A program made the translations under genes and the position numbers. DNA of 35,654 nt, from contig JANWJB010000009.1 of assembly GCA_025449575.1 (NCBI GenBank), forward strand, positions 1 through 35,654. Reading direction: 5' to 3'. Shown here one piece after another: positions 8,393 to 20,000 of the stretch (its first letter is position 1; every line of letters begins with the position of its first letter). This DNA is from Acidobacteriaceae bacterium. GTDB lineage: Bacteria > Acidobacteriota > Terriglobia > Terriglobales > Acidobacteriaceae. Under the pieces are notes generated by a model, which did no database searches, was not told where the DNA came from, and saw nothing but the letters and a program-made list of their open reading frames with translations.

Positions 8393-11300
8393 TCGCGAGC
8401 GACCACACGCGGGAACCCATTGCCATTCTTGGAACCGCTCTGCGGCTTCCGGGAGGTGTCTTTTCACCTGAGCGGTTCTGGCAGGCGCTTGAGCAAGGGG
8501 AGGACTTGATCAGTATGGTGCCGCCGGAGCGCTGGAATGCTTCTTCTTTCCGGAGCTCTGATCCTGATGAAGCCGGCACGACATACGACGTGCATGGCGG
8601 GTTCATTTCAGATATCGATGCTTTCGACGCGGATTTTTTTGGCATTCATCCCCGCGAGGCCTCTAAAGCCGATCCCCAGCAGCGTCTCCTTTTGGAACTT
8701 ACCTGGGAAGCGCTGGAGCGTTCCTCGATCAACCCGCACAGCCTGGCCCGCTCGCAGACTGGGGTATGGATAGGCATCTCCAACAGCGACTGGACGCGCA
8801 TTCTGCTGGAGGAGCCACGAAAAATTGATGGCTATACGAGCACCGGAGCTGCAAATAGTGTCGCAGCGGGCCGGATCGCGTACTTTTTGGGGAGTTATGG
8901 CCCGGCAGAAGTGATCGACACGGCATGCTCCTCATCGTTGGTGGCCGTCCATCACGCGGTTCAAAGTCTACGTCGGGGAGAAACCAATCTTGCGATCGTC
9001 GGCGGCGTAAATCTAATCCTCTCTCCCGAGTTGAACATTTGCTTCTCGCGCAGTGGAATGTTGTCGCGCAGTGGACGTTGCCACACGTTTGACAACGCGG
9101 CTGACGGTTACGTGCGTGGCGAAGCGTGCTGCGTAGTTGTGCTCAAGCGGTTGACCGACGCACAACGCGACGGCGACCCAATACTGGCAGTCATTCACGG
9201 AACAGCCGTGAATCAGGATGGACGTAGCGCTCGGCTTACAGCTCCGAACATCCGGGCGCAGAAGAACGTGATGAGGTCCGCATTGGCGGACGCCGGCCTC
9301 GAAGCGACTTTGGTGAGCTACGTTGAGGCGCATGGTACCGGCACACCACTTGGCGATCCCATGGAGTTTCTTTCGATAGGGGCTGTGTATGGCGAAGGGC
9401 ATACCGAATCAAGTCCGCTTCATGTCGGATCGGTGAAGACTAATCTGGGTCACGCTGAGGGGGCAGCTGGATTGACGGGCTTGATCAAAGTCGTCCTGAT
9501 GCTGCAGCCAGGTCATTGCATTGCACCTCATCTTCATTTTGTTTCGCCGAGTTCCCGCATCGACTGGCAAAAGTGGCCAATCAAAGTTCCTACAACGCCG
9601 ACCCCCTGGCCGCATGAAGGCAGCGTCCAATTTGCCGGTATCAGTTCGTTTGGATTCAGTGGCACGAATGCGCACGTGATTGTCGGATCTGTCGACGGGA
9701 TGTTGAGTCCTGCACCGGCCGTAGCAGCGCTCTCATCAGAGGATGCGGTTCTCTGCATTTCCGCGGCTCATCCGCAGGCATTGCAATCACTGGCTGCTGA
9801 CTATATTGAATTTCTACGGAAAACGAGAGAGAGCTTTTCCGATATTTGCCAGAGCGCATTGCACACGCGCGCCACGCTCGCGCACCGGCTGGCAGTGACA
9901 GCTTCTGACTCGTCGGCGGCGGCCCGCGCCATCGAGCAATGGCTTGGTGGCCGGCCTGCTTCCAATGTCGTCACTAGGAGCGAGGACGAGATTGAAAGCT
10001 TGGCATCCGGCGTGACATTGAATCAAGCGGCGGTGGATTATTTAACCGGTGAGAAGCTGCGAATTCCCCCCTTAAGTTCAAGACGTGTTCCGTTGCCGCT
10101 CTATTCTTTCCGGAAACAGCGATTCTGGTTTGGAGACGCTCCGGAGATTCAGTGGAAGCTGGAGCGCGAGCGGACATGGCAAGCATTGTGTGCGGAGGCC
10201 GTGCGACAGAGCTGCCAGGGACCATTGGGATGGAACCCAGATACATATCCGCAGCGGTGGGCATTGCTTGAACAGCTGACTTTGGCGCACGCTCGGAATG
10301 TCCTTTCTCACGCAGGTGCTTTTCCCGAAGGAAGCGCTGCGACCGTTAGTGACGTGATGCGGAACTGCGGCTTCCAGGCCATCTATCACAGGCTGATCAG
10401 TCGATGGCTGCGGAGCCTGGCGAATGCGGGAATACTGGTGGAAACCGACCAGGGGTATCGGCCAATTGGAAAGTTGGCTCCCGTTGAACTGGAAGATCTT
10501 TGGCGCGAGGTGGAGAAATCGCTAAAGTCGGACCCTGGAGTGTTGGCCTATTTCCGGCGCTGCGGGACTCTTCTGGAAGAAGTGCTGACCGGAAATGCAA
10601 GTCCATTGGAAACGCTCTTTCCTGCGGGGTCATTCGACTTGGCCGAGGCGCTCTACCGGCGATCTCCAGAGGCTCGCTACAGCAACGCTATCGTTGCCAA
10701 TGCTATCCGGACTGCGGTTCAGGGATGGGGAAGGAAGCGCAATGCGCGCATATTGGAGATAGGGGCAGGAACGGGAGGAACCACATCTGCGGTGGCGCCC
10801 CTGCTGCCACCCCGCGAGACGGAATATTGGTTCACCGATCTCTCTGAGTTATTTTTGCGTCACGCGCGGCAGAATTTTGGCCAGTTTCCATTTATTCGCT
10901 ACAGTTTTTTCGACCTTGACCGCGAGCCCGAAGAACAGGGCCTGCCCGTCGATTATTTCGATGTAGTGATGGCGGCGAATGCAGTGCACGCGTCTCGCAA
11001 TCTCTCTCAGTCCCTCGATCGAATTCACCGGATGCTTGCTCCTGGCGGCATTCTCGTGCTCATTGAGACGACGGTCCACCAGGCATGCTTCGACATGTCG
11101 ATCGGTTTGATCGACGGATGGCAGCATTTCGAAGACTCGGAACGGACCGAACACCCACTGCTTTCTGAGAGCAGATGGTGCGAGGTGCTGTTGGAAAGCG
11201 GATTCGAGCAGGCGATAAGTCTTCCTGCAAAGGACTCGCCCGCTTCGTTTGCGGGTCAGTGTGTGGTGTTGGCGCAGCGCAATTTCGGATCTCCGCGCTC

Positions 11301-11805
11301 TGTGTCCCAGGATGCTGCTGCCGATCCAGGCGGCAGGGTGGAGCGATTCGGTGAGCGACTGGATGAGCACAGGATTACGTTGGATGGAGAATCTGCTGAG
11401 CACAGGGACTCCGAGCGTGCGGAACAAATTGACGGAGTTGTGCGGCAGGTGATCTGCCGGGTGTGCCAACTGACAATTTCTCCCCAAGAACTGGGCGATC
11501 GCGACCGGTTGAGCGATCTGGGATTGGATTCTCTGGTCGCGCTGGAACTGCGCACTGAACTGGAGAAGGCGCTGGGCTTGAAAGGAAAAATCTCGGCTAC
11601 AGTCGCATTTGACACCGGGACAGTGGGAGAGCTGACAAATCGGCTAACGGAACTTATGTCACCAAGGGAAGAATCTGTCTCTGCCAAAAACAATTTGAAT
11701 GGGGTCATCGCGCATGATTCCAGAATGATCGGCGCAGAATCCCTGCAGAGGATGACCGATGCCGAGGTTGAAGGACTATTGAGGGAGCGATCATCCGAAC
11801 GATGA
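8389..11805 (+). CDS. PKS1: KS-(AT-less linker)-C-methyltransferase-ACP
   Basis: An 1138-residue type I PKS module. The ketosynthase (about 5-430) has the complete triad: Cys180 in DTACSSS, His315 in EAHGTGTPLGDP and His355 in NLGHAEG. There is no acyltransferase: no GHSxGE motif, and the KS runs through a ~130-residue linker to the post-AT signature LPLYSFRKQRFW, as in trans-AT modules. Residues ~575-980 form a C-methyltransferase with the SAM-binding motif ILEIGAGTGG (788-797). The ACP has LGLDSL with Ser1048. No ketoreductase is present, so an alpha-methyl-beta-keto unit is predicted. The C-terminus, MTDAEVEGLLRERSSER, looks like a class-2 docking tail of the kind that ends in E-x-E-x-LL. 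Cys180 is present, so this is not a KSQ loading domain, and no starter module exists in the window. It begins with GTG overlapping the thioesterase gene. Confidence 0.94.
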   Translation: MIASDHTREPIAILGTALRLPGGVFSPERFWQALEQGEDLISMVPPERWNASSFRSSDPDEAGTTYDVHGGFISDIDAFDADFFGIHPREASKADPQQRLLLELTWEALERSSINPHSLARSQTGVWIGISNSDWTRILLEEPRKIDGYTSTGAANSVAAGRIAYFLGSYGPAEVIDTACSSSLVAVHHAVQSLRRGETNLAIVGGVNLILSPELNICFSRSGMLSRSGRCHTFDNAADGYVRGEACCVVVLKRLTDAQRDGDPILAVIHGTAVNQDGRSARLTAPNIRAQKNVMRSALADAGLEATLVSYVEAHGTGTPLGDPMEFLSIGAVYGEGHTESSPLHVGSVKTNLGHAEGAAGLTGLIKVVLMLQPGHCIAPHLHFVSPSSRIDWQKWPIKVPTTPTPWPHEGSVQFAGISSFGFSGTNAHVIVGSVDGMLSPAPAVAALSSEDAVLCISAAHPQALQSLAADYIEFLRKTRESFSDICQSALHTRATLAHRLAVTASDSSAAARAIEQWLGGRPASNVVTRSEDEIESLASGVTLNQAAVDYLTGEKLRIPPLSSRRVPLPLYSFRKQRFWFGDAPEIQWKLERERTWQALCAEAVRQSCQGPLGWNPDTYPQRWALLEQLTLAHARNVLSHAGAFPEGSAATVSDVMRNCGFQAIYHRLISRWLRSLANAGILVETDQGYRPIGKLAPVELEDLWREVEKSLKSDPGVLAYFRRCGTLLEEVLTGNASPLETLFPAGSFDLAEALYRRSPEARYSNAIVANAIRTAVQGWGRKRNARILEIGAGTGGTTSAVAPLLPPRETEYWFTDLSELFLRHARQNFGQFPFIRYSFFDLDREPEEQGLPVDYFDVVMAANAVHASRNLSQSLDRIHRMLAPGGILVLIETTVHQACFDMSIGLIDGWQHFEDSERTEHPLLSESRWCEVLLESGFEQAISLPAKDSPASFAGQCVVLAQRNFGSPRSVSQDAAADPGGRVERFGERLDEHRITLDGESAEHRDSERAEQIDGVVRQVICRVCQLTISPQELGDRDRLSDLGLDSLVALELRTELEKALGLKGKISATVAFDTGTVGELTNRLTELMSPREESVSAKNNLNGVIAHDSRMIGAESLQRMTDAEVEGLLRERSSER

Positions 11806-14042
11806 ACGATCAGGAGCAATCCGGCGAGCAGCTCTCTCCGTTGAAGCTGGCATTCTTGAAACTGCAGGAGGCGGAGGAGCGCGTTCGTCAATTGGAAGCC
11901 GCGCAGACTGCTCCGATCGCCATTGTCGGAATTGGCTGCCGTATTCCGGGTGGGGAAGCGGGTCCTGATTCATATTGGCGTTTGCTGCGTGACCGCCATA
12001 GCGCGATCTCGGACGGAATGCATCGTCGGCTCCGTTCTACAACCGGCGCTGTGCAGTTGCCGGATTCTGCGTGTCGAGCGGCCCTGCTAAGCCAAATGGA
12101 TCTGTTTGATCCGCAGCACTTCGGAATCTCACCGCGCGAAGCGGCCGCGATGGATCCACAGCAAAGGCTCCTACTGGAAGTGAGCTGGGAAGCTCTGGAA
12201 CATGCGGGTATCGATCCCGGCTCGCTATATCAAACCGGCACGGGAGTTTATATAGGAATCGCTTCGCACGATTATGCTCAGCTCCAGACGAGGGGCGGCA
12301 ATCTGCAGAATCTTCATTTGTACTTCGCGGCGGGAGCGGCATCAAGTGTCGCGGCCGGTCGAATTGCCTATACTCTGGGCCTGAATGGGCCGGCGATTTC
12401 GGTGGATACCGCGTGTTCTTCGTCACTGGTTGCGGTTCATTTGGCTCGCGAATCGTTGCTCAGGCAAGAGTGCTCGATGGCGCTTGCCGGAGGTGTCAAC
12501 GTGATCCTCGCTCCGGAAGCCTCTGTGGCTTTTGCTCAGGCGGGGATGCTGTCCTCGAGCGGCATTTGTTCCCCGTTTCTGAGTTCGGCGGACGGATTCG
12601 TGCGCGGGGAAGGTTGTGGCATTGTCGTTCTCAAGCGACTTGCTGATGCCGAAGCAGCCGGCGACCGCATTTTGGCGGTCATTTTAGGATCTGCTGTCAA
12701 CCAAGATGGCGCATCGAGCGGCTTAACGGCGCCGAACGGATTGGCGCAACAGTCACTGTTGCGAGAGGCATACCGGCGTTCCGGCATTGCACCATCGGAG
12801 ATCGGTTACATTGAAGCGCATGGCACTGGCACAAAGCTCGGAGATCCGATAGAAGCTGAGGCGCTGGGCGCCGTATTTGCGGGAAGATCCGACAAGCTCC
12901 CTATCGGCTCAGTGAAAGCGAACATCGGCCATCTAGAATCGGCGGCGGGGATCGCCGGGCTTATCAAATTGGTGTTGAGCATCGAGCACGGAGAAATTCC
13001 GGGACAGCTTCTGAGTCACGGCCTGAGCGAGCATATTCGTTGGGACGAGCTTTCTTTGGAGCTATCAAGGGAGACACGCGCCTGGCGGCCCATCGCAGGG
13101 CGGCGTATCGGCGGGGTGAGTTCTTTCGGATTTAGCGGCACGAATGCACATGTTGTGGTGGAAGGATGGCCGTGGGAACCGCGAGCCCGCGCGGTATCTG
13201 AAGGTCCCGACGTACTAGCACTTTCGGCCCGCACTGAAGCTGCACTGCGCGCGATGGCTGACAAATACGTGATCTTTTTGAAAGAGACAGGCTGGGACTG
13301 GAGCGAGATTTGTCACACTGCCGGCGCCGGGCGGGCTGCAATGGCAGAGAGGCTGGCCATAGTAGCCAACGGGAAAGAGGACGCTGCGGAGAAGCTTTCA
13401 ACCTGGCTCAATGGCAATGCGGCCGATCGAGTTTATCGGGGACAAGTGAGAAGTTCGCGTCGCGCAGATACGGAGCCAGCAGATGACCCGAGCCCGGAGA
13501 TCGTTGCCAAGCGGTTTGTCCTTGGCGACCATGTGGACTGGAATCGACGCCAGGCAGGCTTGAAGCTGCGCAGAGCCGACCTGCCGACGTATCCATTTCA
13601 GCGAGAACGCTACTGGTTCGAGGGGCGAGATCTCGAGAGCGATACGGCAGATAAGACAGTCGCGATTCCGCACGGCTCAACGGAGTCCTCTGCGCCGCTG
13701 CGAGATCTCCGGGTGATCCTCGCGAATGCATCTGCAGAACAGCGGTTGGAGATCATCCGGAATTTTCTGCGAGACGAAGTTGCAAGGGTTTTAGAAATGA
13801 ACACATTCGCCGAACCGGAAGAGGAGAAGTCGCTGATAGAGCTTGGAATGGATTCAACGATGGCGATGGAGCTGAAACATCGCGTCCAGCAGTCTTCCGG
13901 GGTGACATTACCAGCGAACTTCCTGTTTGAATATCCCACGATTCGGCGGGCTGCTACGTACCTGAATGCAATGATCGGATCAAACCAGTGCGGGTTAAGC
14001 TCGCAGACATATTCTGCTGGCTATGAGGACGTGGCGCTATGA
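11802..14042 (+). CDS. PKS2: docking-KS-(AT-less linker)-ACP
   Basis: A 746-residue minimal extension module. The N-terminal LSPLKLAFLKLQEAEERV is a coiled-coil docking segment of the type found at the start of many cyanobacterial and myxobacterial PKS. The KS (about 36-450) has Cys205 in DTACSSS, EAHGTGTKLGDP and NIGHLES. As in PKS1 no AT is present; a ~150-residue linker ends with LPTYPFQRERYW, the post-AT signature. The ACP has LGMDST with Ser685. No reductive domain is visible, so the beta-keto group should stay. The C-terminus ends in an acidic/hydrophobic tail (YEDVAL) suitable as a short linear motif for a TubC-type docking domain, which the next gene has at its N-terminus. ATGA overlaps exist at both ends. 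Malonyl supply must come from elsewhere: a trans-acting AT or the AT of PKS3. Confidence 0.93.
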   Translation: MNDQEQSGEQLSPLKLAFLKLQEAEERVRQLEAAQTAPIAIVGIGCRIPGGEAGPDSYWRLLRDRHSAISDGMHRRLRSTTGAVQLPDSACRAALLSQMDLFDPQHFGISPREAAAMDPQQRLLLEVSWEALEHAGIDPGSLYQTGTGVYIGIASHDYAQLQTRGGNLQNLHLYFAAGAASSVAAGRIAYTLGLNGPAISVDTACSSSLVAVHLARESLLRQECSMALAGGVNVILAPEASVAFAQAGMLSSSGICSPFLSSADGFVRGEGCGIVVLKRLADAEAAGDRILAVILGSAVNQDGASSGLTAPNGLAQQSLLREAYRRSGIAPSEIGYIEAHGTGTKLGDPIEAEALGAVFAGRSDKLPIGSVKANIGHLESAAGIAGLIKLVLSIEHGEIPGQLLSHGLSEHIRWDELSLELSRETRAWRPIAGRRIGGVSSFGFSGTNAHVVVEGWPWEPRARAVSEGPDVLALSARTEAALRAMADKYVIFLKETGWDWSEICHTAGAGRAAMAERLAIVANGKEDAAEKLSTWLNGNAADRVYRGQVRSSRRADTEPADDPSPEIVAKRFVLGDHVDWNRRQAGLKLRRADLPTYPFQRERYWFEGRDLESDTADKTVAIPHGSTESSAPLRDLRVILANASAEQRLEIIRNFLRDEVARVLEMNTFAEPEEEKSLIELGMDSTMAMELKHRVQQSSGVTLPANFLFEYPTIRRAATYLNAMIGSNQCGLSSQTYSAGYEDVAL

Positions 14043-17000
14043 CCTCGCTGATCCAGATGCTGTCCGACTTGCGTTTACGCGGCGTGGTTTTTTCACTCGA
14101 TGGCGAGCACCTCCGATGCAACGCGCCCAAAGGGATCATAACTCCAGAAATTCGCGATGAATTGGCAAAGCGAAAACAGGAGATTATCGGCCTGCTGAGG
14201 GCATCTGCTGAAATCCGCTTTAGCGAATCCCACGCAGACGCATCGGAATTCCCGCTGTCGAGTTCGCAGCGGAGACTATGGTTCATTCAAAAAATGGATC
14301 CACAGAATCCTGTGTATCACATCGCATTCACCATGCAGATGAGAGGTGAATTGCGGCGGGATGCTTTAGAGAATAGTCTCCGCATCCTCGTAGATCGGCA
14401 TGAGTCCCTTCGAACCGGCTTTCAGGAGAAAGCCGGCAAGCCTGTAGCGAGGATCGTAGAGGCCAAAACCTGGAACCCGACTTTTGTCGACCTCTCGCAT
14501 ATGGCGCCCAAGGATGCCGAGGAAGAGGCCAAGCGGCGCGCCGTTGAGGAGGCTCGTCTACCTTTTGCGCTGGAGCGCGCACCTCTTATTCGGGCGGTGC
14601 TTTATCGAACCGCAAACGATCATCATTCGCTGCTCCTTGTGATGCATCACATCATCTCCGATGGCTGGTCTGTCGGTGTCCTCGCCCGTGAGATCGGGGT
14701 GATCTATTCCGCCCTCAGCGCAGGCACCCGGCCGTTCCTTCCGCCACTAACTTCGCGATTTGCGGATTTTGTGCAATGGGAAACCGACACAGTCCAGCGC
14801 ACCTCCGAAGTTCATTTGCCCTATTGGCTCGAGCTCCTCAAGGGGCCTCTTCCACCCATACAGCTTTCCGGTGGACGGCGCAGGCCGGCAGTGCCAAGCT
14901 TTCGTGGCCGTCATGCCTCTGTCACGGTCGATCCATCTCTGCGGGAGGCGGTTGAGAAGCTCTGCCGTATGCATGATGTCACTCCCTTCATGTTCCTGCT
15001 TACTGTTTTTAAAGTGCTGCTTTATCGCTATACAGGGCAGAGCGACATCATCGTGGGAACTGCCAATTCCAACCGATCGCGCGAGGAATTTGCTTCGGTG
15101 GTGGGATTCTTCGTCGATAATCTCGTTCTCCGCAGCAATCTGAGCGGCAATCCCCGATTTCAGGACCTGCTGGCGCAAATTCGGCAAATGACTCATGCAA
15201 CATATGCCCACCAGGAACTCCCTTTCAGCTTGCTGATGGAGAGGCTGCAACCAGACAGAGAGCTAAGTCGAAATCCCCTGTTTCAGGTCGCTTTCGTCAT
15301 GCAGAATGCGCCGTTGGAACCGATTGAGTTCCCGGGCCTAAGCATTGAAGCCAAACCGCTCGACATTGGTGTATCGCCCATGGACCTCTCCGTTGGAGCA
15401 TGGCCCGACGGCGACGGTTACCGATTCGATCTGGAGTACTGCACGGATCTCTTCGATGAGCACTTCATTCACCCTTTTCTGGCGCAATACCTGAATCTTC
15501 TGCAGCAGGCAGTGAACGATCCCGAACAACACATTGAGAACATTCCTTTGGTCACCGAAAGAGAAAGACGTCAGCTGCTTGTGGATTGGAATGCTACGGC
15601 ACATTCGTATCCTTCTTTACCTGTCCATTCCGTCTTTGAAGAGTTCGTGCGGACACGAGGGAATGCAGCAGCACTGACTTTCGACGGTGGAGAGTACACC
15701 TATGGAGAACTCGATCGGCGAGCAAACACGATTGCTGCATGGCTCTCAGAGCGCGGCGTCGCGCCGGGATCCTTTGTAGCGGTCTGCGCCCCAGGAAGCC
15801 CGCTGGGAATTGCAGCATTCCTCGGCATACTCAAGGCGGGATGCGCATACTTCCCGCTTGCGCCGAATGATCCCCCTGAGCGGCTCAAAGGGATGTTGCA
15901 CGATGCGAGAACGGGAGTTCTCTTGACCACGGCGGAGTTGCGCCACCGGCTCTCTTCGCTCGAGGTGCCGTGTGTCGCAGTACTCGGGGAGATTTCCGCA
16001 GGATCGAGCAACGTGTTTGCCGGTCCGGCGGTTGATCCCAGCGATGCCGCTTGTCTGATGTTCACTTCGGGATCTACTGGAAAGCCGAAAGGAGTCGTGA
16101 TTCCGCATCGGAGTATTGGTCGATTGGTGCGAGGGACTGACTATGTGCGCTTTGCATCGGATGAGGTGTTTCTGCAGGTTTCTGCGCTGACTTTTGACGC
16201 TTCAACCACTGAAATCTGGGGGGCTTTGCTGAACGGTTCACGGCTTGTGCTGGTGGAGTCGGAACAACCGAGCGCCGAGGAGATTGGCCGAGCCATTCAA
16301 ATTTGTGGTGTGACAACGATGGTAATAACGGCAGCGCTCTTTCATTACCTTGTCGCTAACCATCTTGAAGCGCTCACTCCATTGAGACAAATAGTTGTCG
16401 GTGGCGACATTCTCTCACCGACGCATGTGGCTCAATTGCTCCGTAAGGCTTCTCATATTCACCTCGTGAACGCCTATGGCCCTACAGAGAACGGTACGAT
16501 CACGACTACATATAAAGTCAGCCTCGAATCTTTGGGTGGCGGTGCGATCCCAATTGGGCGACCGATTCATAACACCAGTGTTTTTCTGTTGGATGCAAAT
16601 CGGGAACTGGTTCCAACGGGCGCTACGGGTGACTTGTATGTTGCTGGGGATGGCCTTGCCATCGGCTACCTGAATGCGGCTGCAGAGACGAAGAGGGCTT
16701 TTGTCACACTGAATTTCGCTGAAACTGGAAGCGTGCGAGCATATTGCACCGGCGACCTGGCGCGCTATCGGCCAGACGGCGTACTTGAATTCCTGGGGCG
16801 AGATGACAAACAAGTGAAGGTGCACGGTCACCGCCTCGAACTCGGTGAGGTGGAAGAGGCGTTACTGTCGATTGCGGGTGTCCGTGCCGCGGTTGTTTCG
16901 ATGCGTACCGCATCGGATGGCAGCGGGAACTTGGTAGCGTACGTCGTCAGAGAAACTGGAGTGATCGCAAGACCGCGCGATTTGCAGTTTCAACTTCGTC

Positions 17001-20000
17001 GGATTTTGCCTCGCCCGCAGATCCCAGCGGCCTTCTTATTTGTTGAGGAAATCCCATGCACTCCAAACGGAAAGGTCGACTATGCGGCACTCGACGCGCT
17101 CCCCCTCGGATCCAGGAGCGCGAGCAGAGAGGCCCGTCTACCAATCAATGAAGTAGAGAGAATACTTCTTAATGACTTTAGAGATTTGCTCCACGCTGGT
17201 TCGGCTACGGTCGAAGACGATTTCTTCTTTCTTGGCGGGCACTCTCTGCTTGCGATGCAGCTTCTGTCGCGGATTAGAGCTTCTTTCGGTGTGACTCTAT
17301 CGGTCGCGGACATTTTTCAGAGCTCCACAGTAGAAGGCGTGGCTGCCCGCATCGAGGCTGCTGGTGGCACGCCGGTGCAGCCATCGCCCGAGCAGCAGGA
17401 AAGGAAAGGTGGTGTCTCGGTCGGGGAGCACAGGCTCTCGCGCGCGCAGCGTCGGCTATGGTTCCTCGATCAGATGGACCCCGGCAATCCCGTCTACAAC
17501 ATCTCTATTGCCCTCCGTCTTGAGGGCCGGTTCGATCGCATTGCCATTGAAGAAGCACTGCAAGAGATCGTCAACAGGCACGAGTCGCTGCGCACGCGGT
17601 TTCTGCAGAATGACGGCATTCCATATGCAGTGGTCGCAGACGCGCTCGAATTCTCTATTGATTTCATAGATCTGGGGTTGCTTTCTTCGGGGGCCTATGA
17701 AGAGAAGCTGAAGATGCTGATTTCCGCTGAATCTCAGCGTCCCTATGCGCTCGATCGAGGACCGCTTTTTCGCGTATCGCTCTATCGCAAGAGCGATCGC
17801 GCGTGCGTGCTCTTGCTGGGAATGCACCACATCATCTCGGACGGTTGGTCTATCGGCGTGCTTGCGCAGGAGCTTGGCCTCATCTACGACGCGAGAACAA
17901 AGAAGATGCCCTGTCCTTTGGCGCCGTTGGCGGTTCAGTTCCGCGATTTTGTCCAATGGGAGTCGGAGCAGGAGAGACTCTCGTCTGGTGAGGATCTGGC
18001 TTACTGGCGCAATCAGCTTGGCGGGGAATTACCGCTGCTTGAATTGCCTGCCGATCATCTCAGACCGCCCATGCAGACCTTTCGAGGACAGCGGATCTTC
18101 GCCGACATTGATGCGGAGCTTCATGCGAGACTTCAAAAAGTGGCGCGCGAGCATAACGCTACATTCTTCATGGTCTTGCTGGCCGCTTTCAGCGTGATAT
18201 TGCGGCAGTACACGCGCCAGGAGGACATTCTGATCGGCACGCCCACGGCGGGGCGCACGAAGAGCAGCTTCGAAGGCCTGATTGGATTTTTCGTAAACAA
18301 CCTGGTTTTGCGGGTCGATCTTGTGGGCAATCCCAGCTTTGCGGATTTGCTGCGCCGCGTGCGCGGTGTGGCGTTGGAGGCATTCGAGCATCAAAGTACT
18401 CCTTTTGATCAGTTGGTGGAGATACTGCATCCGGAGCGCACTCTCGATCGAAGTCCGATATTTCAGGTGCTTTTTGCGTTGCAGAATATGGCAATGCCGG
18501 ATCTGCAATTCGATGAATTGGAAATGAAGCCGTTGGAATTCGAAGGATTTCGGGCCCGCTACGATCTGGCGGTCGATATCTATCAGCGTGAGGATCAATT
18601 CCGGTGCAATTTCGAATTCAACACCGACATTCTTGAAGGGGCGACGGTTCAGCAGATGCTGCGGCATTACATGCGCATCCTGGAGATCGTTTGCGATAAC
18701 GCGGAACAAAAAATCGCCGACCTTCATCCGCTTGATGACGCCGAACGGCGTCAACTCATTCGCGATTGGAATTCCACCGAACAGCCCGCATCTGTGTATC
18801 CCACTGTACCGTCCTGGTTTCGAGCGCAAGCTCGCTGCACTCCGGAAGCAACCGCTCTTGAAATGGGGGATCGGTCGCTGACGTATGAGGAACTCAATGC
18901 CGAATCCGACCGAGTTGCTGCGGATCTACGCTCGCGTGGCGTTGGGCAAGGAACCATTGTTGGAATCTTCATCCATCGCAGTCCTGAGATGGTGATTGGG
19001 CTGCTGGGCATTCTTAAGGCCGGAGCAGCTTATCTTCCGCTTGATCCGGCTCTGCCTCCTCACCGAATTGAGTTCCTGCTTTCCGATGCGCAGGTTCCGC
19101 TGATTCTGACCCAACGCGAGTTGAGTGATACTTTGCCGGCTACGGCCGCGACGCTTCTGCCCATTGAAGAAATCGATAAGCGAAGCGCTGAGCCTATTCC
19201 CGACGATGTGTCCGGCTCGGACCTGGCCTATCTGATCTATACCTCCGGATCGACCGGCAATCCGAAAGGGACGGAGATTCAGCACGCAGCCTTGGTCAAT
19301 CTTCTGGGATCCATGCTGAAGGAGCCGGGCCTCAGGAAAGAAGATACTTTGGTCGCGATCACCACGATTTCGTTCGATATCGCAGGACTGGAGATATTTG
19401 GCCCATTGGTTTGCGGAGCGAAACTAAGGTTGGCTTCCAGGGAACAGACCGTCGATCCTAAGCTCCTCGCGGAACTGCTCGATTCGGCCGGCGCAACAGT
19501 TATGCAAGCCACGCCATCGACCTGGCGCATGCTCGTCGAATCCGGCTGGACGGGTAGGCCGGCATTACGCATGTGGTGCGGGGGCGAGGCGCTATCGTCC
19601 GATCTCGCCGAGAGCCTGATGGCGCGTGGCAGAGAGCTCTGGAATCTGTATGGTCCTACGGAGACGACGATCTGGTCATCGGCTCATCGCGTTCGTAGCG
19701 GCGAAGCTCAGATCCTGGTTGGACGCCCAATTGCAAATACCCAAATGTTTATTCTGGACGACAATCTGGAGCCGGTTCCGCTCGGCGTTGCTGGGGAGCT
19801 GTACATCGGAGGTGACGGAGTGGCGCGGGGATACTGGCAGCGCCCGGAACTTACCTCGAGCCGTTTTCTGCCGGCTCCTTTCGCTTTGGCCGGTGTTCGC
19901 AGAATGTATCGAACGGGCGACCTTGCACGTTATCGCCGCGACGGTCGAATCCAGTTATTGGGTCGAACAGACCATCAGATCAAGCTGCGTGGCCACAGAA

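Noticed and set aside
9650-10140. Possible hidden acyltransferase in PKS1 between KS and cMT
   Set aside because: No GHSxGE or substrate motif and too short for an AT; only a linker with the post-AT signature remains.
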